In this document: in pieces, positions 50,500-59,039 of the stretch
Layout: every line of letters begins with the position of its first letter
Position numbering within the stretch: position 1 is the stretch's first letter
Origin: Azonexus sp.
GTDB lineage: Bacteria; Pseudomonadota; Gammaproteobacteria; Burkholderiales; Rhodocyclaceae
Direction of reading: 5' to 3'
DNA length: 64,000 bases
Assembly (NCBI RefSeq): GCF_030824335.1
Contig: NZ_JAVBXX010000008.1
Location: forward strand, 36,388-100,387
The notes under the pieces: model-generated
Databases searched by the model: none
What the model saw: only the letters and a program-made list of their open reading frames with translations
Told to the model about the DNA's origin: nothing
Made by a program: the position numbers and the translations under genes

Positions 50500-50500
50500 G

Positions 50501-50773
50501 ATGGCTGATCTGCCATCCAAAGTGTCACCCGCAGTGTCGGCAGCAGTCTCGGCTCATCCCATCGCAACGGTCGGTGCTGTCGTCAAGAGCAGCACCATCG
50601 GTCTGGGACTCGGCCTGCTGGTGATGACCGCAGGGCTTGTCTTTTTTGACCTGGCGGAAAGTGACGCCGCGATCTACCTGGCGCTATTGCCGCTGCTGAC
50701 CGCCGGGCTGGGTCTGCTGCTTGGCCTGAATCGCGCCAAACGTAAGAAACAGGAAAGTAAACAGGAACAATAA
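50501..50773 (+). CDS. Small membrane protein downstream of purB
   Basis: A 90-residue protein with a polar N-terminus, two predicted helices (SSTIGLGLGLLVMTAGLVFF and YLALLPLLTAGLGLLLGL) and a strongly basic, glutamine-rich tail (NRAKRKKQESKQEQ) expected in the cytosol. No known domain recognised. It starts one base after the purB stop and ends four bases before the next gene. Confidence 0.7.
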   Translation: MADLPSKVSPAVSAAVSAHPIATVGAVVKSSTIGLGLGLLVMTAGLVFFDLAESDAAIYLALLPLLTAGLGLLLGLNRAKRKKQESKQEQ

Positions 50774-50777
50774 ACCC

Positions 50778-51095
50778 ATGTCTTTTGCTGAAAATCTGAA
50801 GAAACTGCCGGGAATTTCCCATCTGGCCGCCATCAACTTGCTCGATGCCGAGGGCAATGTTGTGGCCAGTATCGAAAACAAGGCTGGCAGCCAGGGCTCA
50901 CTTTCGGTCTACAACCATCTGGCGCAGACCTACGGTTCGATCAACGTCGAAGCGGCGAAAAAAGGGCTGGAAATTTTCGCCGAGCATACCGAAGACGAGC
51001 GGGCCAATCCGGGCAAACACCCGAATATTGCCCGCCTGTTGCAGATCGAATCCGGGCAGCCGGCGCTGCGTGTCAAACACGTTTTTGCCGTTTGA
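50778..51095 (+). CDS. Small conserved protein, probably DUF2322 family
   Basis: A 105-residue soluble protein beginning MSFAENLKKLPGISHLAAIN with later NPGKHPNIARLLQI. I recall this pattern from the DUF2322 family of betaproteobacteria, but cannot verify it here. No catalytic motif is evident. It closes the purB operon, four bases after the small membrane protein gene and convergent with the CapA-like gene. Confidence 0.7.
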   Translation: MSFAENLKKLPGISHLAAINLLDAEGNVVASIENKAGSQGSLSVYNHLAQTYGSINVEAAKKGLEIFAEHTEDERANPGKHPNIARLLQIESGQPALRVKHVFAV

Positions 51096-51120
51096 TTAAG
51101 CCTTGATGTAATCTTGGCGG

Positions 51121-52512
51121 CTAGTGCGCGGGCTGTTTCGCGCATGCCGCCATGGCTGCTTCTCCGCGTCGCCAGCACGGCCCCGTCTTGTCGGGGTTCG
51201 GGGCTGGCGAACCGTCGGCATCGATGCGCACCACGCGGGTCGTGATGGCCGAAACGCCGGTTCGGTCGATGTCTGCAAATACTACCCAGCCGGTCAGGTT
51301 TTTTTCATCTTCAAAGCCATCGAAGACGAAATTCCCCAGCGAATAGACGATGGGTTTTTCCCGGTAAATTTCGTAATCCTGGACTACGTGCGGATGGCCG
51401 CCGATCACCGCATCCGCACCGGCATCGATCAATGCCCGGGCCAGCCGCCGCTGGCGGTCGTTGGCGCGCGGCTCGTCTTCCATGCCCCAGTGCGGGATGA
51501 CTATCACCACGTCGGCCCCGGCGGCCCTGACCCGGGCAATGTCCTGCCTGGCCAGGTCTGCATCGAGCCAGGCCACACCCGGCAGCCCCGGTGCGGCGGC
51601 GAACCAGCGCGGGAAAAAGTCGAGATAGCCAAGAAGTGTGATGTTCACCCCGTTGCGTTCAATGATGACTGGCTGGTGGGCTTCGGCTGGATTCCGGCCA
51701 CCACCAAAGGTCTTTGTGCCGGCTGCTTGCAGGGCGTTGAGGGTTTCCACAAAGTCGGCTCGTCCGAAATCGCCGGCGTGGTTATTGGCCAGGCTGGCGG
51801 CTTCGAATACGGCGCTGAAGGGCTTTAATGCTGACTGCGCCGTCCGGAAACTGTAGGGTTTGTCCGGGTCTGGCTGGCCTTTGGTGCCGGCCGACGACTC
51901 GAAGTTGGCCACCCGCAGATCAGCCGCCGCGAGCATTTGCCTGACCTTGGCCAACGGGTCACCGCCCGCGGCCAGCAAACGGCCAGTCGCTTCGTTCTCG
52001 CCCAGCATCACATCGCCGACGAAAGCCACTTTGGCTTTTCCGGAAGTTATCTCTCCCGGCGGCAACAGGCTTGCACCCAGGCTTTTGTTCCGGTCCGGAT
52101 GCAGGTCTGGTGCTTCGGTCGCTCGGTCTTTCGTCGCCCCGCATTCGTAACGCAGGCTCCTGCCCAGTCGTGGCTCAACCACTTCCATGCGCCCGGTAGC
52201 AAATGGCGCGCCGACTTTTTGTGTCGAGATGATTCGATAGTCATCATCGGCCGCCTGCGCATAGACCTCAATCTGTAGCCAGGGCTGTGAGTTGGCCGGA
52301 AGGACGAGAGGTGGGAGCGCGAGCAGGGTGCGCAACCTGAATCTCCCCATTTCCTTCCATCCGCTATCCAGCACATCGCTTGCTGCCGGAACCGCGAGGG
52401 TGGATTCTTCACCGTTATATTCCAGCCAGCACGAGACGTCCGGTGATGCCGTTACGAAGCCCGGCAGAAGCAATAGCAGAAAGGGCAGGGAGGTCAGGAG
52501 ACTGCGGCGCAT
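51121..52512 (-). CDS. CapA-family (PGA_cap) metallophosphatase-like protein
   Basis: A 463-residue exported protein: signal peptide (FLLLLLPGFVTASP), a family-specific N-terminal region of about 165 residues, then the PGA_cap metallophosphoesterase-like domain with FVGDVMLGE, SLANNHAGDFG, IPHWGMEDEP and GGHPHVVQDYEIY. CapA proteins take part in poly-gamma-glutamate export or anchoring, but isolated homologues without capBC, as here, are common and of unknown role. Single gene, convergent with the purB operon. Confidence 0.88.
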   Translation of the reverse strand: MRRSLLTSLPFLLLLLPGFVTASPDVSCWLEYNGEESTLAVPAASDVLDSGWKEMGRFRLRTLLALPPLVLPANSQPWLQIEVYAQAADDDYRIISTQKVGAPFATGRMEVVEPRLGRSLRYECGATKDRATEAPDLHPDRNKSLGASLLPPGEITSGKAKVAFVGDVMLGENEATGRLLAAGGDPLAKVRQMLAAADLRVANFESSAGTKGQPDPDKPYSFRTAQSALKPFSAVFEAASLANNHAGDFGRADFVETLNALQAAGTKTFGGGRNPAEAHQPVIIERNGVNITLLGYLDFFPRWFAAAPGLPGVAWLDADLARQDIARVRAAGADVVIVIPHWGMEDEPRANDRQRRLARALIDAGADAVIGGHPHVVQDYEIYREKPIVYSLGNFVFDGFEDEKNLTGWVVFADIDRTGVSAITTRVVRIDADGSPAPNPDKTGPCWRRGEAAMAACAKQPAH

Positions 52513-52650
52513 GGAGATATCCAGGAAATGGTGGTGTTTGCCTCTTGATTTGGCCCGGTGACTATACCTGAGCCCCTTCTGCGAGCAGGAGGGATTTGGA
52601 AAACCTTCTGTTTGGTTGAGGTTTTTCGTGAATATCCTTCAGGTAACTGT

Positions 52651-52681
52651 TTGCTTTCCTGTCATATAAGCGGCTTATAAT
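52651..52681 (+). promoter_or_regulatory. Candidate sigma70 promoter of cytochrome c' gene
   Basis: A perfect TATAAT (52676-52681) lies about 70 bp before the start codon, with a weak TTGCTT at 52651 (19-bp spacer). The 237-bp gap to the CapA gene holds no other feature I can identify. Confidence 0.4.
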
Positions 52682-52749
52682 GTTGCGACTGAATTTGGAG
52701 CAGCCTGTTTTATACGAGGCACTCTTCCCCCTTCAACAACGGAGAACAT

Positions 52750-53208
52750 ATGATGAAAACAAAGCTTTTGCTCGCACTGCTTGTCGGCTCTTTGGCCGCT
52801 ACTGCTCACGCTCAGGTCAAGGTCGAGGATGCCATCAAGTGGCGTCAGTCGGCTTACGCCACGATGGGCTGGAGCATGGGCCGCATCAAGGCCAATATTG
52901 ACGGCACCTATAACAAGGACGAGGTCATCAAGTCTGCCAACGTGATCCAGGCCATCGCCAATTCCGGTATGGGCGCTCTGTATGTGCCGGGTAGCGACAA
53001 GGGCAAGGGTTGGGTCGATACGCGCGTCAAGCCGGAGTTGTTTACCGATGGGCCGAAGGTCGGCAAAATCGCTACCGAATTCAATCAGGCAGCCAACGAA
53101 TTGGCCAAAGTTGCTGCAACAGGTGATGCTGCTGCGGTCAAGGCAGCTTTCGGCAAGCTTGGTGCTAGCTGCAAGTCCTGTCACGACGATTACCGTACCA
53201 AGCAGTAA
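52750..53208 (+). CDS. Cytochrome c' (class II cytochrome c)
   Basis: A 152-residue periplasmic protein with a signal peptide (cleavage after AHA, residue 21) and the C-terminal haem-binding motif C141-K-S-C144-H145 of class II cytochromes c, following a four-helix-bundle pattern. Cytochromes c' bind NO and are linked to nitrosative-stress protection or denitrification. A strong terminator follows, then a cytochrome b561 gene in the same direction, a common partnership in this group. Confidence 0.93.
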   Translation: MMKTKLLLALLVGSLAATAHAQVKVEDAIKWRQSAYATMGWSMGRIKANIDGTYNKDEVIKSANVIQAIANSGMGALYVPGSDKGKGWVDTRVKPELFTDGPKVGKIATEFNQAANELAKVAATGDAAAVKAAFGKLGASCKSCHDDYRTKQ

Positions 53209-53235
53209 GCTCGGCGGATTGATCGACGATTGACC

Positions 53236-53260
53236 AAGGGCGCCGGAAGGCGCCCTTTTT
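53236..53260 (+). terminator. Terminator after cytochrome c' gene
   Basis: Nine-bp stem AAGGGCGCC / GGCGCCCTT with a four-base loop, running into five T. It separates the cytochrome c' and b561 genes, perhaps allowing partial read-through. Confidence 0.85.
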
Positions 53261-53285
53261 ACTCAACAACAAAAAAGGTATATCG

Positions 53286-53981
53286 ATGAACAGCAAACGA
53301 ATATTGCTTTGGGATTTGCCGACCCGACTGTTTCACTGGCTCCTTGCGTTGGCCGTGGTGGCGCTGGTCGTGACGGGAAAAGTCGGAGGCAATTTGATCG
53401 ACTGGCATGGCAAAGTTGGCCTGGCGGTGGTTGGCCTGATCGTGTTTCGCGTGGTCTGGGGATTGGTCGGTTCAACGTACGCGCGTTTCTGCCAGTTCTT
53501 TCCGACGCCAGCCAGGATTTCGGCTTATCTGAAAGGCGAGTGGCGCGGGCATGGACACAATCCGCTGGGCGCCTTGTCGGTTTTTGGCCTGCTCGCCGTG
53601 TTGACCGTGCAATTGCTGACCGGACTGGTGGCGAACGACGATATTGCCTTTGTTGGTCCGCTCTATGAGCTGGTTGGCCGGGACTTGAGCAATCTGGCCA
53701 CCGGCTGGCACAAGTTGAGTGTGAATATGCTGATTGTGCTCGTTATTTTGCATCTGGCAGCCATCATGTTCTACGCCCACGTGAAGAAGGACAATCTGGT
53801 CAAGCCCATGGTGCGAGGCTGGAAAGAGGTGCCTTCCGGTGAGTCGGCGCAAGGCGGTGGCATGCTGTCCTTGGTCCTTGCCATCGTGTTTGCGCTGGTC
53901 GCCGTTTATGCTGCCAGCGGGCGCTGGTTACCCGAGCCGCCGCCTCCGCCACCGGCAGCAGTGCAAACGCCAGCCTGGTAG
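53286..53981 (+). CDS. Cytochrome b561 family protein
   Basis: A 231-residue inner-membrane di-haem cytochrome b of the prokaryotic b561 (Ni-hydrogenase b-type-like) group. Four core helices carry histidines in RLFHWLLAL, DWHGKVGL, GWHKLSVNM and LHLAAIMFYAH. A fifth hydrophobic segment and a proline-rich tail (PEPPPPPPAA) end the protein. It probably passes electrons between the quinone pool and the cytochrome c' encoded just upstream. The ATG at 53286 has AAGGT upstream. Confidence 0.92.
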   Translation: MNSKRILLWDLPTRLFHWLLALAVVALVVTGKVGGNLIDWHGKVGLAVVGLIVFRVVWGLVGSTYARFCQFFPTPARISAYLKGEWRGHGHNPLGALSVFGLLAVLTVQLLTGLVANDDIAFVGPLYELVGRDLSNLATGWHKLSVNMLIVLVILHLAAIMFYAHVKKDNLVKPMVRGWKEVPSGESAQGGGMLSLVLAIVFALVAVYAASGRWLPEPPPPPPAAVQTPAW

Positions 53982-54063
53982 TTTTGTTGAAATATCAGCT
54001 TCATCAATAACGCCAAAGGTATATCATGGTTTGAGATAAGTATTAGTCCGCTGGGGGGCTTGC

Positions 54064-56055
54064 ATGTCCTACCGCTCCATTGTCACGCTGGTGTGTGTGT
54101 TGTTGACCGCAATCTTTGTCGGCATTGCCCTCTTTGGCTTTCGCCTGGCAGATCGCAGTCTGGAGACGGAGTTGTCCAGCGAGGCGTTACGTCTGAAAAC
54201 GGCCTATCAGGTGTCGCAGGCCGAGCTGGAACAGCAGATGATTGCCTTGGCCGGCATCATTGCGGCAGATCCGGATAGTCGACGTTTGCTCAAAGCCGCC
54301 CATGGCGTAGTGCTTGCAGAAGGCGGGGCCAGCGGTGGCGAGCAGGCGGCGCAAATTCGGCAGCAACTTTTCCTGCGCTTGGTGCAAAGCTGGGGTTACC
54401 TGCAGCATGAGCTGGGGGTGCGCCAGATGCAGTTTGTCTTGCCGGAAACCTTGTCCTTCTTGCGTTTCCATGCACCGGCCGAACATGGCGACCAATTGGC
54501 TGAACTGCGCTGGCTGTTGCGTGATGTCGAGCGGACACGCAGCCCGCGTAGCGGGTTCGAAACCGGCCGGGCTTATGCCGGTATCCGGGGGGCGGTGCCT
54601 GTATTGGATAACGATGTCCGGCCAGGTGAGGAAAGACGCTTGCTGGGTGTCATGGAGGTCGGCGTCGCTTTTGACGGCTACATCCAGCGCCTGAGCGAAA
54701 AGACGGGCGTCGGTTTTGGTGTCTTGCTTGAACCGTTTGCGATAACCAAGTCCATGTGGGAAAGCTACCGTCCGCTTTTCCCGTCGGCGACGCCGGATGC
54801 GTGCTGTTATCTGCTGGCTGCATCGCGTGACGAACTGGCTGTCTGGATGGGCGAAGGGCGGTTGCCCGAATACAGCGGTGTTTATCGCAGCGACCTGATC
54901 AGGAATGCCAGCCAGACGTATCAGGTCATCCGTTTTCCGCTGCGCGATTACCCTGGTCTGGTCGAACCGTCGCGTCCTGCGATTGGCTCCATCGTCATCT
55001 GGCAGGATGTCAGCGCGGCGCTTGCTGCTACCCGGCAGTTCAAGGAAGCCGCCGCCTTGAACATCGTACTGGCTTATGGCGTGACACTGCTGCTGGTGCT
55101 CTTTCTGGTCAATGCATCGCGGCGGGAGTGGCAGCACCAGTTGGCCGAGCAGACTGAGCGGGTTGCCGAGTTATCGCACCAGAATGAAGTGTTGCTGATG
55201 ACAGCAGGTGAGGGAATTTTCGGTGTGGACCAGTCGCTTCTGACGACTTTCGCCAATCCGGCCGCACTGATCATGCTGGGTTACAGCGCAGATGAACTGG
55301 TTGGCAAGCGGACGCATGCCCTGATTCATGCGCGGCATCTGGATGGCTCACCTTATCCCGAAGCCGAGTGCCCGATCATGCAGACCTTGAAGGATGGCTT
55401 GCCACGCAGTCATGAAGATTGCCTGGTTCGCCGGGACGGCAGTTGTTTTCCGGTGCACATGACGGTATCGCCGATTCACGAAAGCGGCGTGTGTACCGGT
55501 GCGGTGATTGTGTTTCGCGACATTACCGAATTGAAGGAAAAAGAAGCTTCGCTGACCCTGCTGGCCCGGACCGATACCTTGACCGGACTGGCCAATCGGC
55601 GTCATTTCATCGAGCAACTCAATGGCGAAATTTCCCGCTGGCGCCGAACGGGCCAATCGACGGCCTTGCTGATGGCGGACCTCGATTGTTTCAAGCGCGT
55701 GAACGATACCTGGGGACACGCTGCCGGTGACGAGGTGCTGCGTCATTTTTCCGAGGTGCTGCGAGCCACCTTGCGCCGGGTCGATTTGCCCGGACGCATC
55801 GGGGGCGAGGAGTTTGCCATTTTGTTACCGGACAGTGATGCCGAGAATGCTTGGGCCGCGGCTGAACGCTTGCGCCAAAACATCGAGAGCGAGCCGGCGG
55901 AAACCGCGTTCGGCCCGATTCCCGTTACTGTCAGTATTGGCCTGACCTTGCTGCACGAAAATGACGAGTCTTCCGACCAGCCTTTGTTGCGTGCTGATCA
56001 GGCCTTGTATCGGGCGAAGGAAAATGGCCGAAACCGGGTCGAATATGTTGCCTGA
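54064..56055 (+). CDS. Membrane diguanylate cyclase with CACHE-like sensor and PAS domain
   Basis: A 663-residue protein: transmembrane helix about 7-27, a periplasmic sensor (about 30-335), second helix about 337-357, coiled-coil, PAS (about 375-490, with NPAALIMLGYSADELVG), and a GGDEF-type domain with the intact active-site G580-G-E-E-F584. The inhibitory I-site R571-R-V-D574 is present at the correct five-residue distance. It should synthesise c-di-GMP with product feedback. The gene is convergent with nifM, 16 bp apart; no evidence ties it functionally to nitrogen fixation. Confidence 0.92.
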   Translation: MSYRSIVTLVCVLLTAIFVGIALFGFRLADRSLETELSSEALRLKTAYQVSQAELEQQMIALAGIIAADPDSRRLLKAAHGVVLAEGGASGGEQAAQIRQQLFLRLVQSWGYLQHELGVRQMQFVLPETLSFLRFHAPAEHGDQLAELRWLLRDVERTRSPRSGFETGRAYAGIRGAVPVLDNDVRPGEERRLLGVMEVGVAFDGYIQRLSEKTGVGFGVLLEPFAITKSMWESYRPLFPSATPDACCYLLAASRDELAVWMGEGRLPEYSGVYRSDLIRNASQTYQVIRFPLRDYPGLVEPSRPAIGSIVIWQDVSAALAATRQFKEAAALNIVLAYGVTLLLVLFLVNASRREWQHQLAEQTERVAELSHQNEVLLMTAGEGIFGVDQSLLTTFANPAALIMLGYSADELVGKRTHALIHARHLDGSPYPEAECPIMQTLKDGLPRSHEDCLVRRDGSCFPVHMTVSPIHESGVCTGAVIVFRDITELKEKEASLTLLARTDTLTGLANRRHFIEQLNGEISRWRRTGQSTALLMADLDCFKRVNDTWGHAAGDEVLRHFSEVLRATLRRVDLPGRIGGEEFAILLPDSDAENAWAAAERLRQNIESEPAETAFGPIPVTVSIGLTLLHENDESSDQPLLRADQALYRAKENGRNRVEYVA

Positions 56056-56071
56056 GGTCGGCGACTTCCTG

Positions 56072-56899
56072 TCAAGTGAGTGCGTGGCCTGAAAGCAGTT
56101 GCTTGATCCAGAGTCTTTGCGTTTCCTGCCGGCGTTTCTCACTCAGTCGTTCGATGATCTTCTGGCTGACTTCGCCAAATGCCAGCAGGCCGGATGGCAG
56201 GATTTCATCGCAACGCACGATGTGCAGACCGATGGGCGATTCGATGACCGCGCTGATTTCCCCTTCGAGCAGTGCGAAGGCCGGCGCTTCCAGTTCGCTG
56301 TAGAGTTGTTGACGCTTGACGACGCCGAGGCGTCCGCCATCCACGGCTGTCGGACATTGCGAGTAACGCAGTGCAGCAGTGCCGAATTTTTCCGTCGATA
56401 TTGCGGTCGACCGCAGATTTTCCAGGGTTTTGACGGCTTTGTTCCGGTCTTCCGGCTTGTCGTAGGTGATCAGGATATGACGCAAGCGGCGGGCTTCCGG
56501 TTGATCGAAAGCCTCGGGGTGCAGCCGGTAATAAATTTCGGCATCGACCAGACTGACCGCTGGCACTGTCGAGACGATCTGTTCCAGGACAGCCTCGACG
56601 CAAAGGTCGCGCTCGACGGCTTTGTCCAGATCGGCTTCACTCATGTCGAGCCGTTCCAGATCCAGGGCAAAGGCCCGATTGTCGGGGTAGCGCTGGCGAA
56701 TTTCCTGGACCCGGGTGCGCAGCGTTGCCGTCGGCACAACGACATTGGCCGCCTGCGGGCTGGCCAGAATCGCTTGCTCGATGCTGTCCTGCTTTGCAGC
56801 AACATCGCTCAGGCGATTGCGTTCCGGCTGACTCAGGGTTTCCGGGGCTTTCTGGTAAAGCTCCCAGGCCAGTTTCAATTCGAGATAGGCGTGCAACAT
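56072..56899 (-). CDS. nifM: NifM, peptidyl-prolyl isomerase for Fe protein maturation
   Basis: A 275-residue protein with an N-terminal helical domain (LELKLAWELYQKAPETLSQ) and a C-terminal parvulin-type PPIase domain (RLRHILITYD, SQCPTAVDGGRLGVV, ESPIGLHIVRCDE). NifM is needed for correct folding of the NifH Fe protein. Last gene of the nifV-cysE-orf-nifW-nifZ-nifM group, the order known from Azotobacter. The ATG at 56899 has GGAG upstream. The iterated palindrome interrupts the coding sequence at 56402-56415 (encoding LRSTA), between helix and sheet segments, without breaking the frame. Confidence 0.93.
   Translation of the reverse strand: MLHAYLELKLAWELYQKAPETLSQPERNRLSDVAAKQDSIEQAILASPQAANVVVPTATLRTRVQEIRQRYPDNRAFALDLERLDMSEADLDKAVERDLCVEAVLEQIVSTVPAVSLVDAEIYYRLHPEAFDQPEARRLRHILITYDKPEDRNKAVKTLENLRSTAISTEKFGTAALRYSQCPTAVDGGRLGVVKRQQLYSELEAPAFALLEGEISAVIESPIGLHIVRCDEILPSGLLAFGEVSQKIIERLSEKRRQETQRLWIKQLLSGHALT
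56402..56415. repeat. Iterated palindrome TGCGGTCGACCGCA inside nifM
   Basis: Exact copy, preceded by GATATT on the plus strand, inside nifM; read on the minus strand as LRSTA, the same peptide as the copy in waaF. Confidence 0.7.
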
Positions 56900-56903
56900 G
56901 GGT

Positions 56904-57362
56904 TTACTCCGCAGATTCGGCGGGTTCCAGAATGTCTTCCTGGATTTGCAAAATGCGTCCCGGCAGACTGTCGAAATGGATGTGATAAGCCACGCCGTCC
57001 TGTGCATCGCGAATCACCTTGATCACCTCGCCGACGGCACCGAGCGGCACCAGGACTTCCCCGCCCACGGCCAACAGCTTGGCCGCCCGGACTTTTTCGC
57101 GGAATTCGAAACGCGACGGGGTCCATGGCTCATCGCCGCCGATCAGTTCCTCTTCCCGGCAACCGACGATTTTTCCCTCTTCGAGGAAGTTGACCGAGTA
57201 AATGATCTGGTCTTGCAGGAAGGTACCGACATCGACCACGTAACCGATGCTGCCCCGACGCACCAATGGTGCCCCCGGTTCAAGCCCGGGATAGGTGCCG
57301 TCGTTGCGGACATTGCGGGTGAGGCGCACGGCCTCACCATATTCCCATTGTGCGTTGATCAT
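56904..57362 (-). CDS. nifZ: NifZ, P-cluster assembly protein
   Basis: A 152-residue NifZ: two SH3-like beta repeats beginning QWEYGEAVRLTRNVRNDGTYPG and a second RAAKLLAVGGEVLVPLGAVG, with the RRGSIGYVVDVGTFLQD core. NifZ assists formation of the second P-cluster in the MoFe protein. Its ATG overlaps the nifW stop (ATGA), and nifM begins four bases after its end, so nifWZM are translationally linked. Confidence 0.94.
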   Translation of the reverse strand: MINAQWEYGEAVRLTRNVRNDGTYPGLEPGAPLVRRGSIGYVVDVGTFLQDQIIYSVNFLEEGKIVGCREEELIGGDEPWTPSRFEFREKVRAAKLLAVGGEVLVPLGAVGEVIKVIRDAQDGVAYHIHFDSLPGRILQIQEDILEPAESAE

Positions 57363-57700
57363 TCGCGGAACACCTTATCGATGGAGACGAAGGAACTCAT
57401 GCCGCCATCCGGCTTGGCGACATGCTGGAAAACAGCGAAGACTTTTTCGGTCAACGAGTCGGAAACGGTGAAATCCTTGTAGGCACGTTCCAGCCACAGG
57501 CGGTAAATACCGCGCTGCTGCGACTCCTCGGGCGGCAGGTTGGGCGCCTGCTTGGCCAGATAGTCATGGAAGCGCTGCAGGATGTGCAGGCGATTGACCT
57601 GAACAACCGAGGGCTCGTAGGGGACTTCGAAGTATTCCAGGAAATCTTCGGCAGAAACCAGATCTTCCATGGCTTCGGCAAGGCTTAGCGTGTCTTCCAT
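57359..57700 (-). CDS. nifW: NifW, nitrogenase-protective protein
   Basis: A 113-residue acidic protein with the NifW pattern DLVSAEDFLEYFEVPYEP at the N-terminus and LPPEESQQRGIYRLWLERAY centrally. NifW is required for full MoFe-protein activity and is thought to protect it from oxygen or help P-cluster maturation together with NifZ. It follows the helical-repeat orf by nine bases and overlaps nifZ. Confidence 0.95.
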   Translation of the reverse strand: MEDTLSLAEAMEDLVSAEDFLEYFEVPYEPSVVQVNRLHILQRFHDYLAKQAPNLPPEESQQRGIYRLWLERAYKDFTVSDSLTEKVFAVFQHVAKPDGGMSSFVSIDKVFRE

Positions 57701-57709
57701 GATGCCTCC

Positions 57710-58264
57710 TCAGGCTGCGCAAATAAGGTGATTCGGGGTTGAGTCGCTGGTTTCTGCGGTCGACGCTTCCGTAACCTGGAATTCGTCGACCACTTCAAGC
57801 AGTTTTCCGGCGCCGAGCTGGTCGCGGCTATCCAGCGCGGCAAGTTTGATCAGTCGGGCGCGCGATTCGCCGATGCGGCCAAGACGCAAGAGCACGACGC
57901 TGGCAGCTTTCAAGGCCAGCAGGTAGAAGCGCAGCAGGCCGAATGAGTTGGCGGCGGCGGAACCCAGCTGGTTTTCATCAATCCGCTGCCAGTCCGTGGG
58001 CAAGCCAAGATGGCGACCGGACAGGCTCATGGCGCGCTCGGCAACTTGCAGCGCGTCCTCCAGGCGGTGCTGGTAAAAGTAATAGCGATACAGCCCGACC
58101 AGCACGGTGAGATTTTCCGGTGCCAGCAGGTGGGCGCGCAGCAACGCCAGTTCGGCCGATGGTTCGCCGTATTCCCGGGCCGCCTGGGCGATCAAATCCT
58201 CGGCTTCCGCCGGTAACGGGTCCTCGAAATACAGCTTGCAGTCGGTGAAGTCGAGCAGGTCCAT
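57710..58264 (-). CDS. nif-linked helical-repeat protein of unknown function
   Basis: A 184-residue soluble, mainly helical protein. It begins DLLDFTDCKLYFEDPLP and has a tetratricopeptide-like stretch (YRYYFYQHRLEDALQVAER, then LLRFYLLALKAASVVLLRLG and ESRARLIKLAALD). This suggests a protein-binding adaptor. It lies between cysE (one base gap) and nifW (nine bases) and therefore is part of the nif operon. The ATG at 58264 is used; upstream frame overlaps cysE. It may be a co-chaperone of nitrogenase assembly, but that is inference from position only. Confidence 0.75.
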   Translation of the reverse strand: MDLLDFTDCKLYFEDPLPAEAEDLIAQAAREYGEPSAELALLRAHLLAPENLTVLVGLYRYYFYQHRLEDALQVAERAMSLSGRHLGLPTDWQRIDENQLGSAAANSFGLLRFYLLALKAASVVLLRLGRIGESRARLIKLAALDSRDQLGAGKLLEVVDEFQVTEASTAETSDSTPNHLICAA

Positions 58265-58265
58265 A

Positions 58266-59039
58266 TCAGTGCATCGCCTCATTTTCACAGCACAGATCAC
58301 CGGCCGAGCACACCCGGCATTCGCCGCTATGGTCGGCGGGCGGTGGTTCATTGCGCATTTCGGCCAGTTCCTTTTCCAGCGTCTCGATCCGTTCGATCAG
58401 GCAGGCGATGGATTTGGCGACCGGGTCGGGCAGCAGGTTGTGGTCCAGGTTGATCCCGTTGCTGTTGGTGCGAGCCAGGCGGGTATCCACGATGCGGCCC
58501 GGAATGCCGACCACCGTGCGGTCAGCCGGTACGTCCTTGACGACGACCGAATTGGCGCCAATGCGTACGCGCTGGCCGATGAAAATCGGGCCGAGGATCT
58601 TGGCCCCGGCACCGACCACCACGCCATCGGCCAGGCTGGGGTGGCGCTTTCCCTTGTTCCACGAGGTGCCGCCCAGAGTAACGCCGTGGTACAGCGTCAC
58701 ATCGTTGCCGACCTCTGCTGTCTCGCCGATCACCACGCAGGCACCGTGGTCGATGAAGAAGCGGCGGCCAATGGTGGCGCCCGGGTGAATGTCGACATTG
58801 GTCAGCGTGCGGCCGATGAAAGACAGCAAACGCGCCGGGAAACGCCAGCCACTGCGCCAGAGTTTGTGCGAAATGCGGTGGGTCAGGATGGCATGGACAC
58901 CGGGGTAGGTGGTCAGCACCTCCAGCGTGGAACGGGCTGCCGGATCGCGTTCGAAAACGCAGGCCAGGTCTTCCTTCAGCGTGGCCCACAGGCCAGGCGG
59001 TAGTGGGGAGGGTGCGGTCATGGTGATTGCTTCAGACAT
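58266..59039 (-). CDS. cysE: Serine O-acetyltransferase, nif-associated
   Basis: A 257-residue left-handed beta-helix acetyltransferase with hexapeptide repeats, the catalytic [17 protein letters not shown] and [15 protein letters not shown] blocks. It makes O-acetylserine for cysteine synthesis; nif-cluster copies (nifP or cysE1) boost cysteine for NifS-driven Fe-S assembly. The C-terminus is unusual: a predicted coiled-coil ([16 protein letters not shown]) leads into a cysteine-rich tail (ECRVC, then DLCCENE) that could bind a metal. Its ATG overlaps the nifV stop by 8 bp; a second in-frame ATG lies six codons later. Confidence 0.94.
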   Translation of the reverse strand: MSEAITMTAPSPLPPGLWATLKEDLACVFERDPAARSTLEVLTTYPGVHAILTHRISHKLWRSGWRFPARLLSFIGRTLTNVDIHPGATIGRRFFIDHGACVVIGETAEVGNDVTLYHGVTLGGTSWNKGKRHPSLADGVVVGAGAKILGPIFIGQRVRIGANSVVVKDVPADRTVVGIPGRIVDTRLARTNSNGINLDHNLLPDPVAKSIACLIERIETLEKELAEMRNEPPPADHSGECRVCSAGDLCCENEAMH

